Source of the DNA: a virus
Strand: one strand, 5' to 3'
Virus record (IMG/VR): IMGVR_UViG_3300019776_000194
Coordinates: 20,395-84,394 of that record
DNA length: 64,000 bases
Under the pieces are notes generated by a model. The model saw nothing but the letters and a program-made list of their open reading frames with translations. It was not told where the DNA came from and did no database searches. A program made the translations under genes and the position numbers. Below, one piece after another: positions 50,959-58,016 of the stretch; position 1 is the stretch's first letter, and each line of letters starts with the position of its first letter.

Positions 50959-51006
50959 TTTATTTCCCCTTACTAGGCTTTGCGGAATTGCTTGCCCGAT
51001 GTAGTT

Positions 51007-51034
51007 ATTATAGACTACTGAAAAAGAATTGCAA
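51007..51034 (-). promoter_or_regulatory. Sigma70-type promoter for the 50.5-51.0 kb genes
   Basis: Leftward TTGCAA (51029-51034), 16-base spacer, TATAAT (51007-51012), 48 bases before ATG 50958. Confidence 0.72.
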
Positions 51035-51052
51035 GCACTTTGTGAAAATAAA

Positions 51053-51084
51053 CGACAAAAAGCGCAATAACTTAATATTGCGCT
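51053..51084 (-). terminator. Intrinsic terminator of the small-gene leftward operon
   Basis: AGCGCAATA/TATTGCGCT (51061-51069, 51076-51084) followed leftward by TTTTTG. Ends transcription of the genes above 51.1 kb. Confidence 0.85.
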
Positions 51085-51107
51085 GGAATGTCTAAAAAGT
51101 AGTTTAG

Positions 51108-51392
51108 TTATATAAGTTTATAAACAAGCCTTGTATAGCCTAAACTATTGCACGTTTCAGAGAGCTTATACCGCTTTCCTGTCATTTTCTTAAACTTTGC
51201 TGATATTGATCTAAACTTTCTCTTGCTTGTACCATGATAATGCTTCAAACTTTCTGAAAGAATGCCAAAATCAGCATGCAAATTCGTATAAATGGAATAG
51301 CTTTCTTGGAGTGTTTTGTCGTTTATAATGTGATAACAATACACTTCCAAAGCATTACTATTCTTTTTAATTAATTCGTCATATGTGCTCAC
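51108..51392 (-). CDS. Hypothetical protein (94 aa), GTG start
   Basis: GTG 51392 overlaps the preceding TGA. K/S/T-rich with a basic middle (HYHGTSKRKFRSISAKFKKMTGKRYKL), suggesting nucleic-acid contact. No family recognised. Confidence 0.58.
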   Translation of the reverse strand: MSTYDELIKKNSNALEVYCYHIINDKTLQESYSIYTNLHADFGILSESLKHYHGTSKRKFRSISAKFKKMTGKRYKLSETCNSLGYTRLVYKLI

Positions 51393-51550
51393 GATACTCG
51401 CCTAATCTCTATTGATCTGTGTTTATACTTGATTGCACTAATACACTTCGGTCTTACAATAAGCGCTTCCTTGAATGTCATAGGGTCAAAGCTTGATCGT
51501 GTCACTCTGTCCTTAGTCTTGTAGTAGATTGTATATAGTCTATTGTCCAT
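51389..51550 (-). CDS. Small basic hypothetical protein (53 aa)
   Basis: ATG 51550, stop TGA 51389-51391 overlapping the next GTG. Basic and aromatic (LYTIYYKTKDRVTRSSFD...KYKHRSIEIRR). A weak ribosome-binding site (TAGGTTATAAC) precedes it; it overlaps neither neighbour otherwise. Confidence 0.5.
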   Translation of the reverse strand: MDNRLYTIYYKTKDRVTRSSFDPMTFKEALIVRPKCISAIKYKHRSIEIRRVS

Positions 51551-51551
51551 G

Positions 51552-51755
51552 TTATAACCTAGTCATATTAAGTTTAACCATCAAAGCCAAGTTAGCCTTA
51601 GTCAAATCCACTTGCTTACACTTCATTTCCTTGAAGCCTGTTGAATAGTCTCCAGTCTGGAAACAATAGAATCCATTATCAAAGCCTGTATAAGACCAGC
51701 CAATAGGGGCAATTGCTTTGCAAATTTCTTTATGGTTAGTAATTGGTGTTTTCAT
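51552..51755 (-). CDS. Small hypothetical protein (67 aa)
   Basis: Closely spaced with the next gene (two bases). Contains KAIAPIGWSYTGFDNGFYCFQTGDY. Function unknown. ATG 51755 lies next to the end of the 51760 gene. Confidence 0.55.
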   Translation of the reverse strand: MKTPITNHKEICKAIAPIGWSYTGFDNGFYCFQTGDYSTGFKEMKCKQVDLTKANLALMVKLNMTRL

Positions 51756-51759
51756 AATC

Positions 51760-51927
51760 CTACCATCTCAACTGTACCAGCAACGATTTAATAAACAACT
51801 TCTTAGTATTCCCACTAAATGACACACCTTGCCGTGTAGCATATTGTTTTGCCTCTGCTAGTGTAATGTGATTTAAGTCAAGCTTTTCCACTATTGACAA
51901 AATACTCTGTCTTTTCCATGTGTCCAT
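51760..51927 (-). CDS. Small hypothetical protein (55 aa)
   Basis: ATG 51927 after AAGGGGTTTAAATA; it follows a 17-codon frame (51980-51927) in tight overlap. Mostly helical (SIVEKLDLNHITLAEAKQYATRQG). Below the usual gene-size cutoff but with good spacing. Confidence 0.5.
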   Translation of the reverse strand: MDTWKRQSILSIVEKLDLNHITLAEAKQYATRQGVSFSGNTKKLFIKSLLVQLRW

Positions 51928-51982
51928 TATTTAAACCCCTTCATAGCTTCCATGTTTTCCATCATGTCTCTTTCAAACATAA

Positions 51983-52165
51983 TCAATTTCTTTCTAATAA
52001 AGTTAATAACTCATCAACTGAATATTGCCAAGTATTGCCCCGAATTAAGCTTTGCATTGTAACATAACTCCCGCAATCAGACAATGATACAGGTTTTGAA
52101 TTGCAGTATTTTCTTCTGGAAAGCTTAACAGCGTACTTCCAAGCAATTGACTTTGATTTTAACAT
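51983..52165 (-). CDS. Small basic hypothetical protein (60 aa)
   Basis: Basic N-terminus (LKSKSIAWKYAVKLSRRKYCNSK). Stop of the upstream gene at 52169 is next to its ATG 52165. Function unknown. Confidence 0.5.
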   Translation of the reverse strand: MLKSKSIAWKYAVKLSRRKYCNSKPVSLSDCGSYVTMQSLIRGNTWQYSVDELLTLLERN

Positions 52166-52168
52166 AAT

Positions 52169-52366
52169 TTAAGCCTCGCAAATAACTAGTAAATCAGATT
52201 GAAATCGTAAATCGACTTGTTTAATTGCATTCTTTAAACTATCCATTTTATGCAATGACCAGACAGAAAACCAACGTTCTATGCCATCTTTAAAAACTAA
52301 TTGCCAGTCTGTCCCGTGGTAATAAATTTTAATCATACCAACTGATGAATTATAGAAAGCATACAT
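52169..52366 (-). CDS. Small hypothetical protein (65 aa)
   Basis: Begins MYAFYNSSVGMIKIYYHGTDWQ and is mixed alpha/beta. The only nearby ribosome-binding candidate is AAGAGGTTTTATA. Function unknown. Confidence 0.5.
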   Translation of the reverse strand: MYAFYNSSVGMIKIYYHGTDWQLVFKDGIERWFSVWSLHKMDSLKNAIKQVDLRFQSDLLVICEA

Positions 52367-52392
52367 TATAAAACCTCTTCAAAAGTAAATAG

Positions 52393-52521
52393 TCACCCAT
52401 TAATTGTAAGAATTTCCCCACTATCTAAGCACAATGCCTTGAATGTAGAATCAAAATCAACTTCAGTAAAAACATGAATAAACAAATCGTATTGTGGACA
52501 GCTTGCAATGTATTTTTTCAT
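52393..52521 (-). CDS. Very small hypothetical protein (42 aa)
   Basis: ATG 52521, stop TGA 52393-52395. KKYIASCPQYDLFIHVFTEVDFD. It fills the gap between the terminator at 52540 and the 52366 gene. May be chance. Confidence 0.4.
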   Translation of the reverse strand: MKKYIASCPQYDLFIHVFTEVDFDSTFKALCLDSGEILTING

Positions 52522-52539
52522 AGAATAAGCCTATAAAGA

Positions 52540-52569
52540 AAATTAAGAGAATAGCCCGCTTGAGCGGGC
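52540..52569 (-). terminator. Intrinsic terminator
   Basis: GCCCGC/GCGGGC (52554-52559, 52564-52569) and leftward TATTCTCTTAATTTT. Stops the transcript from the 52712 gene. Confidence 0.72.
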
Positions 52570-52577
52570 GTTAAATG

Positions 52578-52712
52578 TTAGCAATAAGTTTCAATTGCAA
52601 ATGAATTACCAGTCTGAATAAAGTTTGTCAACATGTTGTGACGTTCCCAAAATGCAGCGTATTCGATAGCTTCATTTTTATCGTTGAACCAAACTGTATT
52701 GATTAAAGTCAT
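52578..52712 (-). CDS. Small hypothetical protein (44 aa)
   Basis: ATG 52712 follows AGGAAGAAATATC, stop TAA 52578-52580, nine bases before the terminator stem. Contains WFNDKNEAIEYAAFWERHN. A short aromatic-rich protein of unknown function, well placed with regulatory signals on both sides. Confidence 0.58.
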   Translation of the reverse strand: MTLINTVWFNDKNEAIEYAAFWERHNMLTNFIQTGNSFAIETYC

Positions 52713-52736
52713 GATATTTCTTCCTATTTAATTATG

Positions 52737-52748
52737 CGCAAATTTGCG
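52737..52748. promoter_or_regulatory. Perfect 12-base palindrome, possible operator
   Basis: CGCAAATTTGCG lies 25 bases upstream of the 52712 start; flanking bases are AT-rich. The symmetric design suggests a small dimeric regulator site; no promoter boxes are clear. Confidence 0.4.
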
Positions 52749-52790
52749 ACAAACAAATCATCTCATGAATTACTTTTAGCTGTCAACCAC

Positions 52791-53027
52791 TTATTTCAAA
52801 ATACTTTTAAATTCATTTTCGCAGTATTTAGACCATTTAGGAATTTTACCCTGAGTTATCAAATTATGCTGAACATCGAAAAATTCTCTTAACTCCTCGA
52901 AGTTATTGAACACGTCTATAAAACCATTGTTTGATATTGTGACGGTCTTCGATACCTTGCAAACATCTAGTTTCAGATTGTAATATTGTGCAAATCTCTT
53001 GCAATAGGTTTTGTTCAGTAAATTCAT
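52791..53027 (-). CDS. Hypothetical protein (78 aa)
   Basis: ATG 53027 is embedded in the ATGA overlap with the upstream gene; AAGGGGCGTTAAA precedes it. Mixed alpha/beta with a basic N-terminus (KTYCKRFAQYYNLKLDVCKV). Function unknown. Confidence 0.58.
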   Translation of the reverse strand: MNLLNKTYCKRFAQYYNLKLDVCKVSKTVTISNNGFIDVFNNFEELREFFDVQHNLITQGKIPKWSKYCENEFKSILK

Positions 53028-53194
53028 TTTAACGCCCCTTGTAAAGCATAATTGTACATTTCTCGCTTATCCGTTCCCCGCTTCCATTGTTTGCCTTTGT
53101 AAGCCGTTTTAACGTGCTTCTCGCTTGTTTCTTGTTGCTTAGGCTTATTCGTACTTGTACGAATTATTTTATTAGTGTAAATGTTGCTTTGCAT
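53024..53194 (-). CDS. Small basic hypothetical protein (56 aa)
   Basis: ATG 53194, stop TGA overlapping ATG 53027. Highly basic (KPKQQETSEKHVKTAYKGKQWKRGTDKREMYNY), suggesting DNA or RNA contact. Confidence 0.52.
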   Translation of the reverse strand: MQSNIYTNKIIRTSTNKPKQQETSEKHVKTAYKGKQWKRGTDKREMYNYALQGALK

Positions 53195-53195
53195 T

Positions 53196-53528
53196 TTAGT
53201 CTTTCAGTAAGTTGGTAATGTTCTCTTTTGCTTCTCTAATTACGTGATCTATCATATCCGAACAATAATCCTCTTTGATATTCCAAAATTCTTCAAAAGT
53301 ATTATAAATGCAACTACCAAGATAATAGTCAGCTAGTTCTATACCGTTTTTACTTGCTGTGATTTTAGCAAGAAAATGTACGTATTCACCAGAATTAATT
53401 TTATCTTGTGTTTCTTTCGCATCTTCATATTCGCTGAAACTGTCAAAAATGTTATCATCAGCGGGGAGAGCATAAAACGATATTAAAAAGCCTTGAATAG
53501 TTTGTTGTTTAATTAACATTTTATTCAC
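53196..53528 (-). CDS. Hypothetical acidic protein (110 aa)
   Basis: ATG 53528 after AAGGTGAATAAA. D/E-rich (ADDNIFDSFSEYEDAKETQD), mixed alpha/beta; the C-terminus is helical (AKENITNLLKD). Function unknown. Confidence 0.6.
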   Translation of the reverse strand: MNKMLIKQQTIQGFLISFYALPADDNIFDSFSEYEDAKETQDKINSGEYVHFLAKITASKNGIELADYYLGSCIYNTFEEFWNIKEDYCSDMIDHVIREAKENITNLLKD

Positions 53529-53545
53529 CTTATAAATAATTTAAA

Positions 53546-53716
53546 TTAATCTTGCTTTGTTGGAGCTGTACCACATTGCGCAGATATCCAGTCGATAATA
53601 CCACGTTTATAAATGTGACTTTTCCACACTTTGCCTGAGCTGTCTACAGCTTGCCATTTTGCAAGGCTACAAGGGCTATATTGAATTGTGAATTGTAATT
53701 TAGGTAAATGCATCAT
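53546..53716 (-). CDS. Small hypothetical protein (56 aa)
   Basis: ATG 53716 lies seven bases from the preceding stop; AAAGACTAAC is a weak ribosome-binding site. Sequence LQFTIQYSPCSLAKWQAVDSSGKVW ends APTKQD. Function unknown. Confidence 0.5.
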   Translation of the reverse strand: MMHLPKLQFTIQYSPCSLAKWQAVDSSGKVWKSHIYKRGIIDWISAQCGTAPTKQD

Positions 53717-53720
53717 GTGG

Positions 53721-54089
53721 TTAGTCTTTCGAGTATTTTAAAATCAATTCATCGAGCTTGCTTTGATGTTCTGCTATAAGCTTTTCACATTGTGAGATTC
53801 GTTCTGGTTGCTCATTTTTAGCCTTATATCGTGCAATCGCATCTTGATAAAGCTTTATATTCCTATCGTGCTTTTCTCGCAACTGTATCAATATTTCTTT
53901 ATTAGTCATAGGTATATCATAGATAAGCCTAGATACTATATCACAGCCGTGTGTATCACCGTCAATGTAACAATCTAGGCGCTTATCTTGATCTAGGGTT
54001 TTAAGATATTCGATAGCATTAGTAACTGTCAAGCCATCAATTTTATCTATCCAATTGATATTAACCGCTTTTAATTTAGTGTAAGACAT
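53721..54089 (-). CDS. Hypothetical coiled-coil protein (122 aa)
   Basis: I take ATG 54089 (MSYTKLKAVNIN...); the upstream extension overlaps the previous gene. C-terminal half is a coiled coil (RISQCEKLIAEHQSKLDEL). Function unknown. Confidence 0.58.
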   Translation of the reverse strand: MSYTKLKAVNINWIDKIDGLTVTNAIEYLKTLDQDKRLDCYIDGDTHGCDIVSRLIYDIPMTNKEILIQLREKHDRNIKLYQDAIARYKAKNEQPERISQCEKLIAEHQSKLDELILKYSKD

Positions 54090-54097
54090 AGTTAGCC

Positions 54098-54442
54098 TTA
54101 GAATGAAGAACAATAAACAAAATAAGTTACACCGTCATTTTCGTACTCACCACAAACAATCGTATTATCTTGCAAGTAATCCCTCACGGCATCGACAATT
54201 TCCTCGTCTGTCATGCTGTCATCAATATCTATACGATAATCTGAAGCGATATCTGCTACACGAGATTCTGAGTAGTCACAAGCGATTGCAACTAGATCAA
54301 ATTCCAATTCCGTCTCGCAACCGCTTTCCATTTCTTCCAAGTAGTCGAAAAGAATTTCTAGGCCGTCATAACTGAAATTGTCGCGGTATGACGAAGTTAA
54401 GAATGCATCAATAAAATGTTGTTTAGATACTGTAGTTTTCAT
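54098..54442 (-). CDS. Hypothetical acidic protein (114 aa), widespread anonymous family
   Basis: Start taken at ATG 54442; a TTG two codons earlier is an unlikely start. FSYDGLEILFDYLEEMESGCETELEFDLVAIACDYSES is a pattern I recall in many phage and plasmid genomes as an uncharacterised protein (not searched). Very acidic (DDSMTDEEIVDAVRDYL), as for DNA-mimic or anti-restriction proteins, but that is only a possibility. Confidence 0.62.
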   Translation of the reverse strand: MKTTVSKQHFIDAFLTSSYRDNFSYDGLEILFDYLEEMESGCETELEFDLVAIACDYSESRVADIASDYRIDIDDSMTDEEIVDAVRDYLQDNTIVCGEYENDGVTYFVYCSSF

Positions 54443-54444
54443 AA

Positions 54445-54537
54445 TCAAATTCTTTCAATAAAATTTAAGAGGGGTAATACAACAAAGAAAACGACAAACA
54501 AAATAATGCTAGCTTGACGTGTTGAAAGGTTTTTCAT
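54445..54537 (-). CDS. Very small single-span membrane peptide (30 aa)
   Basis: ATG 54537 in the ATGA overlap with the upstream gene. Hydrophobic span IILFVVFFVVLPLLNF. The frame starting further upstream overlaps the better-supported 54534 gene. Confidence 0.45.
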   Translation of the reverse strand: MKNLSTRQASIILFVVFFVVLPLLNFIERI

Positions 54538-54683
54538 AATGAGTTTAATTCTTTCGCTTTTGCTTCGCAGAATTTGAAGCCTGTACCAATAAAATAGTAT
54601 ACATACGTTTTTGTGTCTAATACTGCCCACTTGTTTTTATACTTACATGCACGATAAACATTCATTTTATAAGATGGTAGCAT
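54534..54683 (-). CDS. Small hypothetical protein (49 aa)
   Basis: ATG 54683 follows AAGGATTTTATT; stop TGA 54534-54536 overlapping the next ATG. Basic N-terminus then VLDTKTYVYYFIGTGFKFCEAKAKEL. Function unknown. Confidence 0.55.
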   Translation of the reverse strand: MLPSYKMNVYRACKYKNKWAVLDTKTYVYYFIGTGFKFCEAKAKELNSL

Positions 54684-54749
54684 AATAAAATCCTTAAAAA
54701 TTCAATATAAAATAAGACAATTTGAAGCAATTCCATGATTCACCTGTAA

Positions 54750-54902
54750 TTATAAAACGTAAACAGTAAAATCATTTACAACAGTTTTATGCTTTCCACA
54801 GTAATGTGTTGAATAATCGTTAGAATAATATTTTGTATACCATTCACCCATAAAGTAAAATCTTGAGTGTGGTGCAAGCTCTGAGAATAAAATAGGCTTC
54901 AT
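54750..54902 (-). CDS. Small hypothetical protein (50 aa)
   Basis: ATG 54902 after AAAGGTATATT, stop TAA 54750-54752. Aromatic-rich (RFYFMGEWYTKYYSNDYSTHYCGKH). First gene of the leftward 50-55 kb block; I do not see a clear promoter. Confidence 0.55.
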   Translation of the reverse strand: MKPILFSELAPHSRFYFMGEWYTKYYSNDYSTHYCGKHKTVVNDFTVYVL

Positions 54903-55139
54903 AATATACCTTTAACTAATTGATTAAATTCCTACATTCTAGCACATAACATCATAATAAAATAAATGGGATTTTTAACGTGTTTTTACCAGTTCCCCAC
55001 ATGCTGCATTTATTCTATTACTTTGTCCAAAGTTTCGTAAAACTTGTTTAGTGCCAGTGGTTGAACTATAGCGAAACAAAAAGAATCTGTCAAGCTAATT
55101 CTTAAAATAAATTTGAAATAGTTCTTTTGTTGAAATAGC

Positions 55140-55196
55140 TTGCATTCTGATTTTAGATGGTCTACATTATCACTTGTGCGATTTGCACTAATAACA
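55140..55196 (+). promoter_or_regulatory. Possible promoter with an operator-like dyad for the 55213 gene
   Basis: TTGCAT (55140-55145), 17-base spacer, TACATT (55163-55168). The dyad GTGC-GATTT-GCAC follows at about 55176-55188 and could be an operator between promoter and start. Confidence 0.5.
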
Positions 55197-55212
55197 AACG
55201 AAGGTGGAAATT

Positions 55213-55407
55213 ATGAAAGCATGGAATATCAAACAACTATATGAAGCACTTCAAAACGACTTACTTACATGCAATACTGATTTCGAGAAAAGCATGTGCA
55301 AAGCAATTGGCGGCAAACAAATAAGAGAATCAGCAATTGAATTTGCTAAAACTCGCAAGTTGACCCCGATTGAAGTTGCAATTGCTCAAGAATTCGGTTA
55401 TAAATAA
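55213..55407 (+). CDS. Small hypothetical protein (64 aa), helix-turn-helix-like
   Basis: ATG 55213 follows AAGGTGGAAATT. The part KSMCKAIGGKQIRESAIEFAKTRKLTPIEVAIAQEFG has short helices in a turn arrangement, a possible DNA-binding fold. Isolated gene with its own promoter and terminator, as for a regulator. The family is not recognised. Confidence 0.52.
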   Translation: MKAWNIKQLYEALQNDLLTCNTDFEKSMCKAIGGKQIRESAIEFAKTRKLTPIEVAIAQEFGYK

Positions 55408-55416
55408 TTTCAAACA

Positions 55417-55444
55417 CGGGCTAAAGTTTCCTCTCTTTAGTCCG
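55417..55444 (+). terminator. Intrinsic-type terminator hairpin
   Basis: CGGGCTAAAG/CTTTAGTCCG (55417-55426 and 55435-55444, one G-U) followed by TTATAGTTGTT, ten bases beyond the 55407 stop. Confidence 0.6.
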
Positions 55445-55587
55445 TTATAGTTGTTCCCTTCGCTGTCCGTCTCATTGACAGCACACAATAATCTATCATC
55501 GTATTCCGAAGCCGATTATTGCCTCGTTTCGCCTTCCTTTGGAATAGCGCTATTAATCCGGTTTTGCACGATTACTTTATAACGTGA

Positions 55588-55670
55588 TTTAAGCCGCTCT
55601 GAGCCGTTTAAATGATTTAGGCTAGTAAGTATCCAACCTAATGTTTTAAATTGATTCTGAGCGGTTTAAA
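55588..55670. repeat. Three copies of GAGCSGYTTAAA
   Basis: Copy 1 is inverted: TTTAAGCCGCTC (55588-55599). Copies 2 and 3 are GAGCCGTTTAAA (55601-55612) and GAGCGGTTTAAA (55659-55670). Short, precise, spaced; iteron-like. Confidence 0.6.
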
Positions 55671-55730
55671 CCAAGCTATAACGGTATTCTATAACATCCT
55701 TTGAGCTGTCCGAGCTTGCCAGAGCAATTC

Positions 55731-55797
55731 CTTGCAAGAAACATTGCAGCCAGGGAATGTTACATCCTAGTAATATTACTTGCAGGAAATGTTGCAA
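55731..55797. repeat. Direct repeat CTTGCARGAAAYRTTGCAR
   Basis: CTTGCAAGAAACATTGCAG (55731-55749) and CTTGCAGGAAATGTTGCAA (55779-55797), 48 bases apart. Each has an internal dyad (TGCAA/TTGCA), so each copy could bind a dimer. A degenerate third copy follows at about 55813-55830. Confidence 0.6.
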
Positions 55798-55977
55798 ATC
55801 AGAAAGTTTCCCACAAGAAACATGACATTTCAACAAGATTGGCACGGAAAACGAGGAATTCATGGGGAGGGGAAATGATTATATAACTGCAAAGGTTGGC
55901 TTTAAAATTTTTAAATTTTATAAATTTATTTTATAGAATATTCCACAGATATTTCCAAGCCTTGAGTGGCAACTCCA

Positions 55978-56019
55978 CATACAACAAAACCCTGCTTCCA
56001 GTAAAGGAGTGACAGGGTT
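55978..56019 (-). terminator. Intrinsic terminator of the 56-58 kb operon
   Basis: AACCCTG/CAGGGTT (55988-55994, 56013-56019) followed leftward by TTTGTTGTATG, nine bases past the 56028 stop. Confidence 0.72.
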
Positions 56020-56027
56020 ATAAATCT

Positions 56028-56249
56028 TTACAAATAGTATTTCAAACAAAAATTAACATTGCTAAAGCCAGCAATTAAGCTATCCAAGTTGCGCATATTG
56101 ATATGTTTGCTGCCTGTTATCATATCTGAGTAATGTCCGTTAGCAAGAAAATGTCTGATAGCAGCATTTAAGAACTCCACTTCACATTTCTCAGTGAGCT
56201 TTATAACCACAGGAGAATTTTCATCCAACCTGTTAACTGAAATACTCAT
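56028..56249 (-). CDS. Small hypothetical protein (73 aa)
   Basis: ATG 56249 overlaps the preceding stop (ATGA). Contains VVIKLTEKCEVEFLNAAIRHFLANGHY. Last gene of the operon. Function unknown. Confidence 0.58.
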   Translation of the reverse strand: MSISVNRLDENSPVVIKLTEKCEVEFLNAAIRHFLANGHYSDMITGSKHINMRNLDSLIAGFSNVNFCLKYYL

Positions 56250-56482
56250 AATGTCTCCTTGACTTTATTGTGAAACTTATTCAGTTCCTGATGTACATAG
56301 TTATAGTCAATAGCAGGATTATAAAGATAACCAACTCCTAAATGTTCCATACCATCTCTTACCCTTTTGCTTGTAGACTCTCCCAATACACCTAACAAAC
56401 TGAAATACTCCTCTGCTGTCTCCAATGTAATTGTAATAGGGACATACTTAGGCTTCTCTACTCCTTGTTGTGTCACTTTCAT
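56246..56482 (-). CDS. Small hypothetical protein (78 aa)
   Basis: ATG 56482 overlaps the upstream stop. ITLETAEEYFSLLGVLGESTSKRVRDGMEHLG suggests helices; ends KFHNKVKETL. Function unknown. Confidence 0.58.
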   Translation of the reverse strand: MKVTQQGVEKPKYVPITITLETAEEYFSLLGVLGESTSKRVRDGMEHLGVGYLYNPAIDYNYVHQELNKFHNKVKETL

Positions 56483-56706
56483 TATACTACCTCCTTATTA
56501 AGCTCGTCTTGAGCAAATTTAAACACATAAAACTTCCCACTATCCTTTGGGCAACAAACTCTGTTGTTCTGTCTAGGTGTGATAGCTCTAATACAACTAG
56601 CCTCAACATCTAGTACACAGCCTCTGCAAAGGAAGTTGTCAAGCTTGTTCTCATAATTATTCTCTACAAGAACAATCTCCCTACCCTTGTAATACATTCT
56701 TTCCAT
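56482..56706 (-). CDS. Small cysteine-rich protein (74 aa)
   Basis: I take ATG 56706 (MERMYYKGREIVL...), with GGAGGGAAC six bases upstream, rather than the longer frame. Contains CRGC, C and CC (FLCRGCVLDVEASC...RVCCPKD), four to five cysteines that could bind zinc. It has a promoter upstream with a dyad. Function unknown. Confidence 0.58.
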   Translation of the reverse strand: MERMYYKGREIVLVENNYENKLDNFLCRGCVLDVEASCIRAITPRQNNRVCCPKDSGKFYVFKFAQDELNKEVV

Positions 56707-56778
56707 GTTCCCTCCTATATTCGTGCAGATAAATGTGTAGCATGCCACTAATTAAGCGCAGAAAACTGTATAAAACGC

Positions 56779-56806
56779 TATATACTACACATTTTGTGTT
56801 ATTCAA
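56779..56806 (-). promoter_or_regulatory. Promoter with a dyad between -35 and -10 for the 56.7 kb genes
   Basis: Leftward TTGAAT (56801-56806), 16-base spacer, TATATA (56779-56784). The spacer holds ACACA-TTT-TGTGT (56787-56799), an operator-like palindrome that would block RNA polymerase. Confidence 0.48.
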
Positions 56807-56889
56807 ATTACATTTTCCAAGGCAAATCGTATTTTCCTAGGTCAAATGATTTTGAAAAAGTTCGATGAATTCCTATTCAATCGGTTTTC

Positions 56890-57441
56890 CTATACCACAG
56901 GCTTCAATCCTCGCAAAGCATCTTCCAATTCCTTCTTAGAGTACTTCTGTCCCATTAGCTCTACGGTTTCATCATATTCAACATTAATAACTACTTGTTC
57001 TACGACAGGAATGAGTTCATACGACTTTGTAGTTTTGATGGTGTATTCTTCTGATGACTTTACTCTACTGTAGCCATCCTGACCAATCCGTACAAAACCG
57101 TCCTCTGTTGTGTATATCCAAGGCATCAAGCTCGCATCCTCAGTAAACATAACAACGCTTCCATAACTCTTCCATCCATACCCAATAGAAAACAAAGCTT
57201 CCTGAACCTCTTTAGACTGCTCTGGAGATGTCACTTTAAACTTCATGGCTTTGAATGTTGGCTTTACAAGTTCAAAGTAACTTCCAGAATAATATCTATC
57301 TCCTCCCTCTAACGCAACAGTACCGTCCTTAAATATGTTCTGTATCACATAAGTGTTACCTTCTTGCATAAACCCACTATCATAGGTTGCTACGTAAGGT
57401 GTTGTACGCACCACTTTATCACCTGCTTTAAATTTATTCAT
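56890..57441 (-). CDS. Hypothetical protein (183 aa), KOW/SH3-like N-terminus
   Basis: Start ATG 57441 follows GAGGAGAACATAT; an earlier start would overlap the DUF4214 gene end. N-terminal FKAGDKVVRTTPYVA...EGNTYVIQNIFKDGTVALEGG is a small barrel pattern. The middle has FKVTSPEQSKEVQEALFSIGYGW, and the C-terminus is helical. Function unknown. Confidence 0.62.
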   Translation of the reverse strand: MNKFKAGDKVVRTTPYVATYDSGFMQEGNTYVIQNIFKDGTVALEGGDRYYSGSYFELVKPTFKAMKFKVTSPEQSKEVQEALFSIGYGWKSYGSVVMFTEDASLMPWIYTTEDGFVRIGQDGYSRVKSSEEYTIKTTKSYELIPVVEQVVINVEYDETVELMGQKYSKKELEDALRGLKPVV

Positions 57442-57452
57442 ATATGTTCTCC

Positions 57453-57839
57453 TCAAGCATAAACGTCATAGAACGAAGCATATTCATTATGCTGTCCTAC
57501 AAGCTTCACACTCATGTCATACAGCAGCTCATAGCTAGGCACAGCAGATAATGCCAAGCTTCCCCAATGGTTTTGCACATCCTGAGAGGCGTCTTTGTTA
57601 TATCCATTGTTGCTGAACATGTCAATAACAAGCTCTGTATTAGCCATATTGCCAAACACAGGAATGTAGCTCTGCCAAATTTTAGCAATGTCATGGCTAG
57701 TCTTGCCATTAGCCATTTCATTCATCCAATATTGAAAGCCTTCTGCGTCTGGTACTTTGTTGAATGCTACGTCATACATTGCTGTAAGAATGGCTGCATT
57801 CTTGGCTGTAATATCATTGATTGTTTGTGTGTTGTTCAT
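57453..57839 (-). CDS. DUF4214-like protein (128 aa)
   Basis: Residues about 17-95 (AMYDVAFNKVPDAEGFQYWMNEM and IDMFSNNGYNKDASQDVQNHWGSL) fit the DUF4214 module: LY-x-AFN-R-x-PD-x-x-G-F-x-YW. This module is known in surface proteins and phage tail proteins. The tape measure of this phage carries a second copy at its C-terminus. ATG 57839 follows AAAGGAGAATTACA. A role in tail assembly or host-surface interaction is possible. Confidence 0.75.
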   Translation of the reverse strand: MNNTQTINDITAKNAAILTAMYDVAFNKVPDAEGFQYWMNEMANGKTSHDIAKIWQSYIPVFGNMANTELVIDMFSNNGYNKDASQDVQNHWGSLALSAVPSYELLYDMSVKLVGQHNEYASFYDVYA

Positions 57840-57863
57840 TGTAATTCTCCTTTAATTAAATTG

Positions 57864-58016
57864 TTAAAACAAAGCTTCTTCACATAAGTCTGTGTCAAAT
57901 ACCACTTCTTTGACAACATCGTAAGTGTAGCTATTATCACTAGGCTTGTCAAGAGAAATTTTGAGTAATTCTCCGAAGTCATCATATATTTTGTATGTGG
58001 TCTTAAATATCTTCAC
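57864..58016 (-). CDS. Small acidic hypothetical protein (50 aa), GTG start
   Basis: GTG 58016 overlaps the upstream stop TGA and follows AGGAGAAATATC; stop TAA 57864-57866. Sequence IFKTTYKIYDDFGELLKISLDKP...EVVFDTDLCEEALF is beta then acidic. Function unknown. Confidence 0.55.
   Translation of the reverse strand: MKIFKTTYKIYDDFGELLKISLDKPSDNSYTYDVVKEVVFDTDLCEEALF

Larger units (their letters stand above)
55445..55986. other. 540-base noncoding region with iteron-like repeats
   Basis: Lies between the end of a rightward gene and the end of a leftward operon (convergent), so it is not a promoter region. It contains two repeat sets (see below) plus AT-rich stretches at 55905-55940. No ORF is convincing. 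Candidate origin or protein-binding locus. Confidence 0.55.

Noticed and set aside
54445-54630. A 61-codon leftward frame starting upstream of MKNLSTRQ
   Set aside because: Its first half overlaps the better-supported 54534-54683 gene in another frame; only the last 30 codons are kept.
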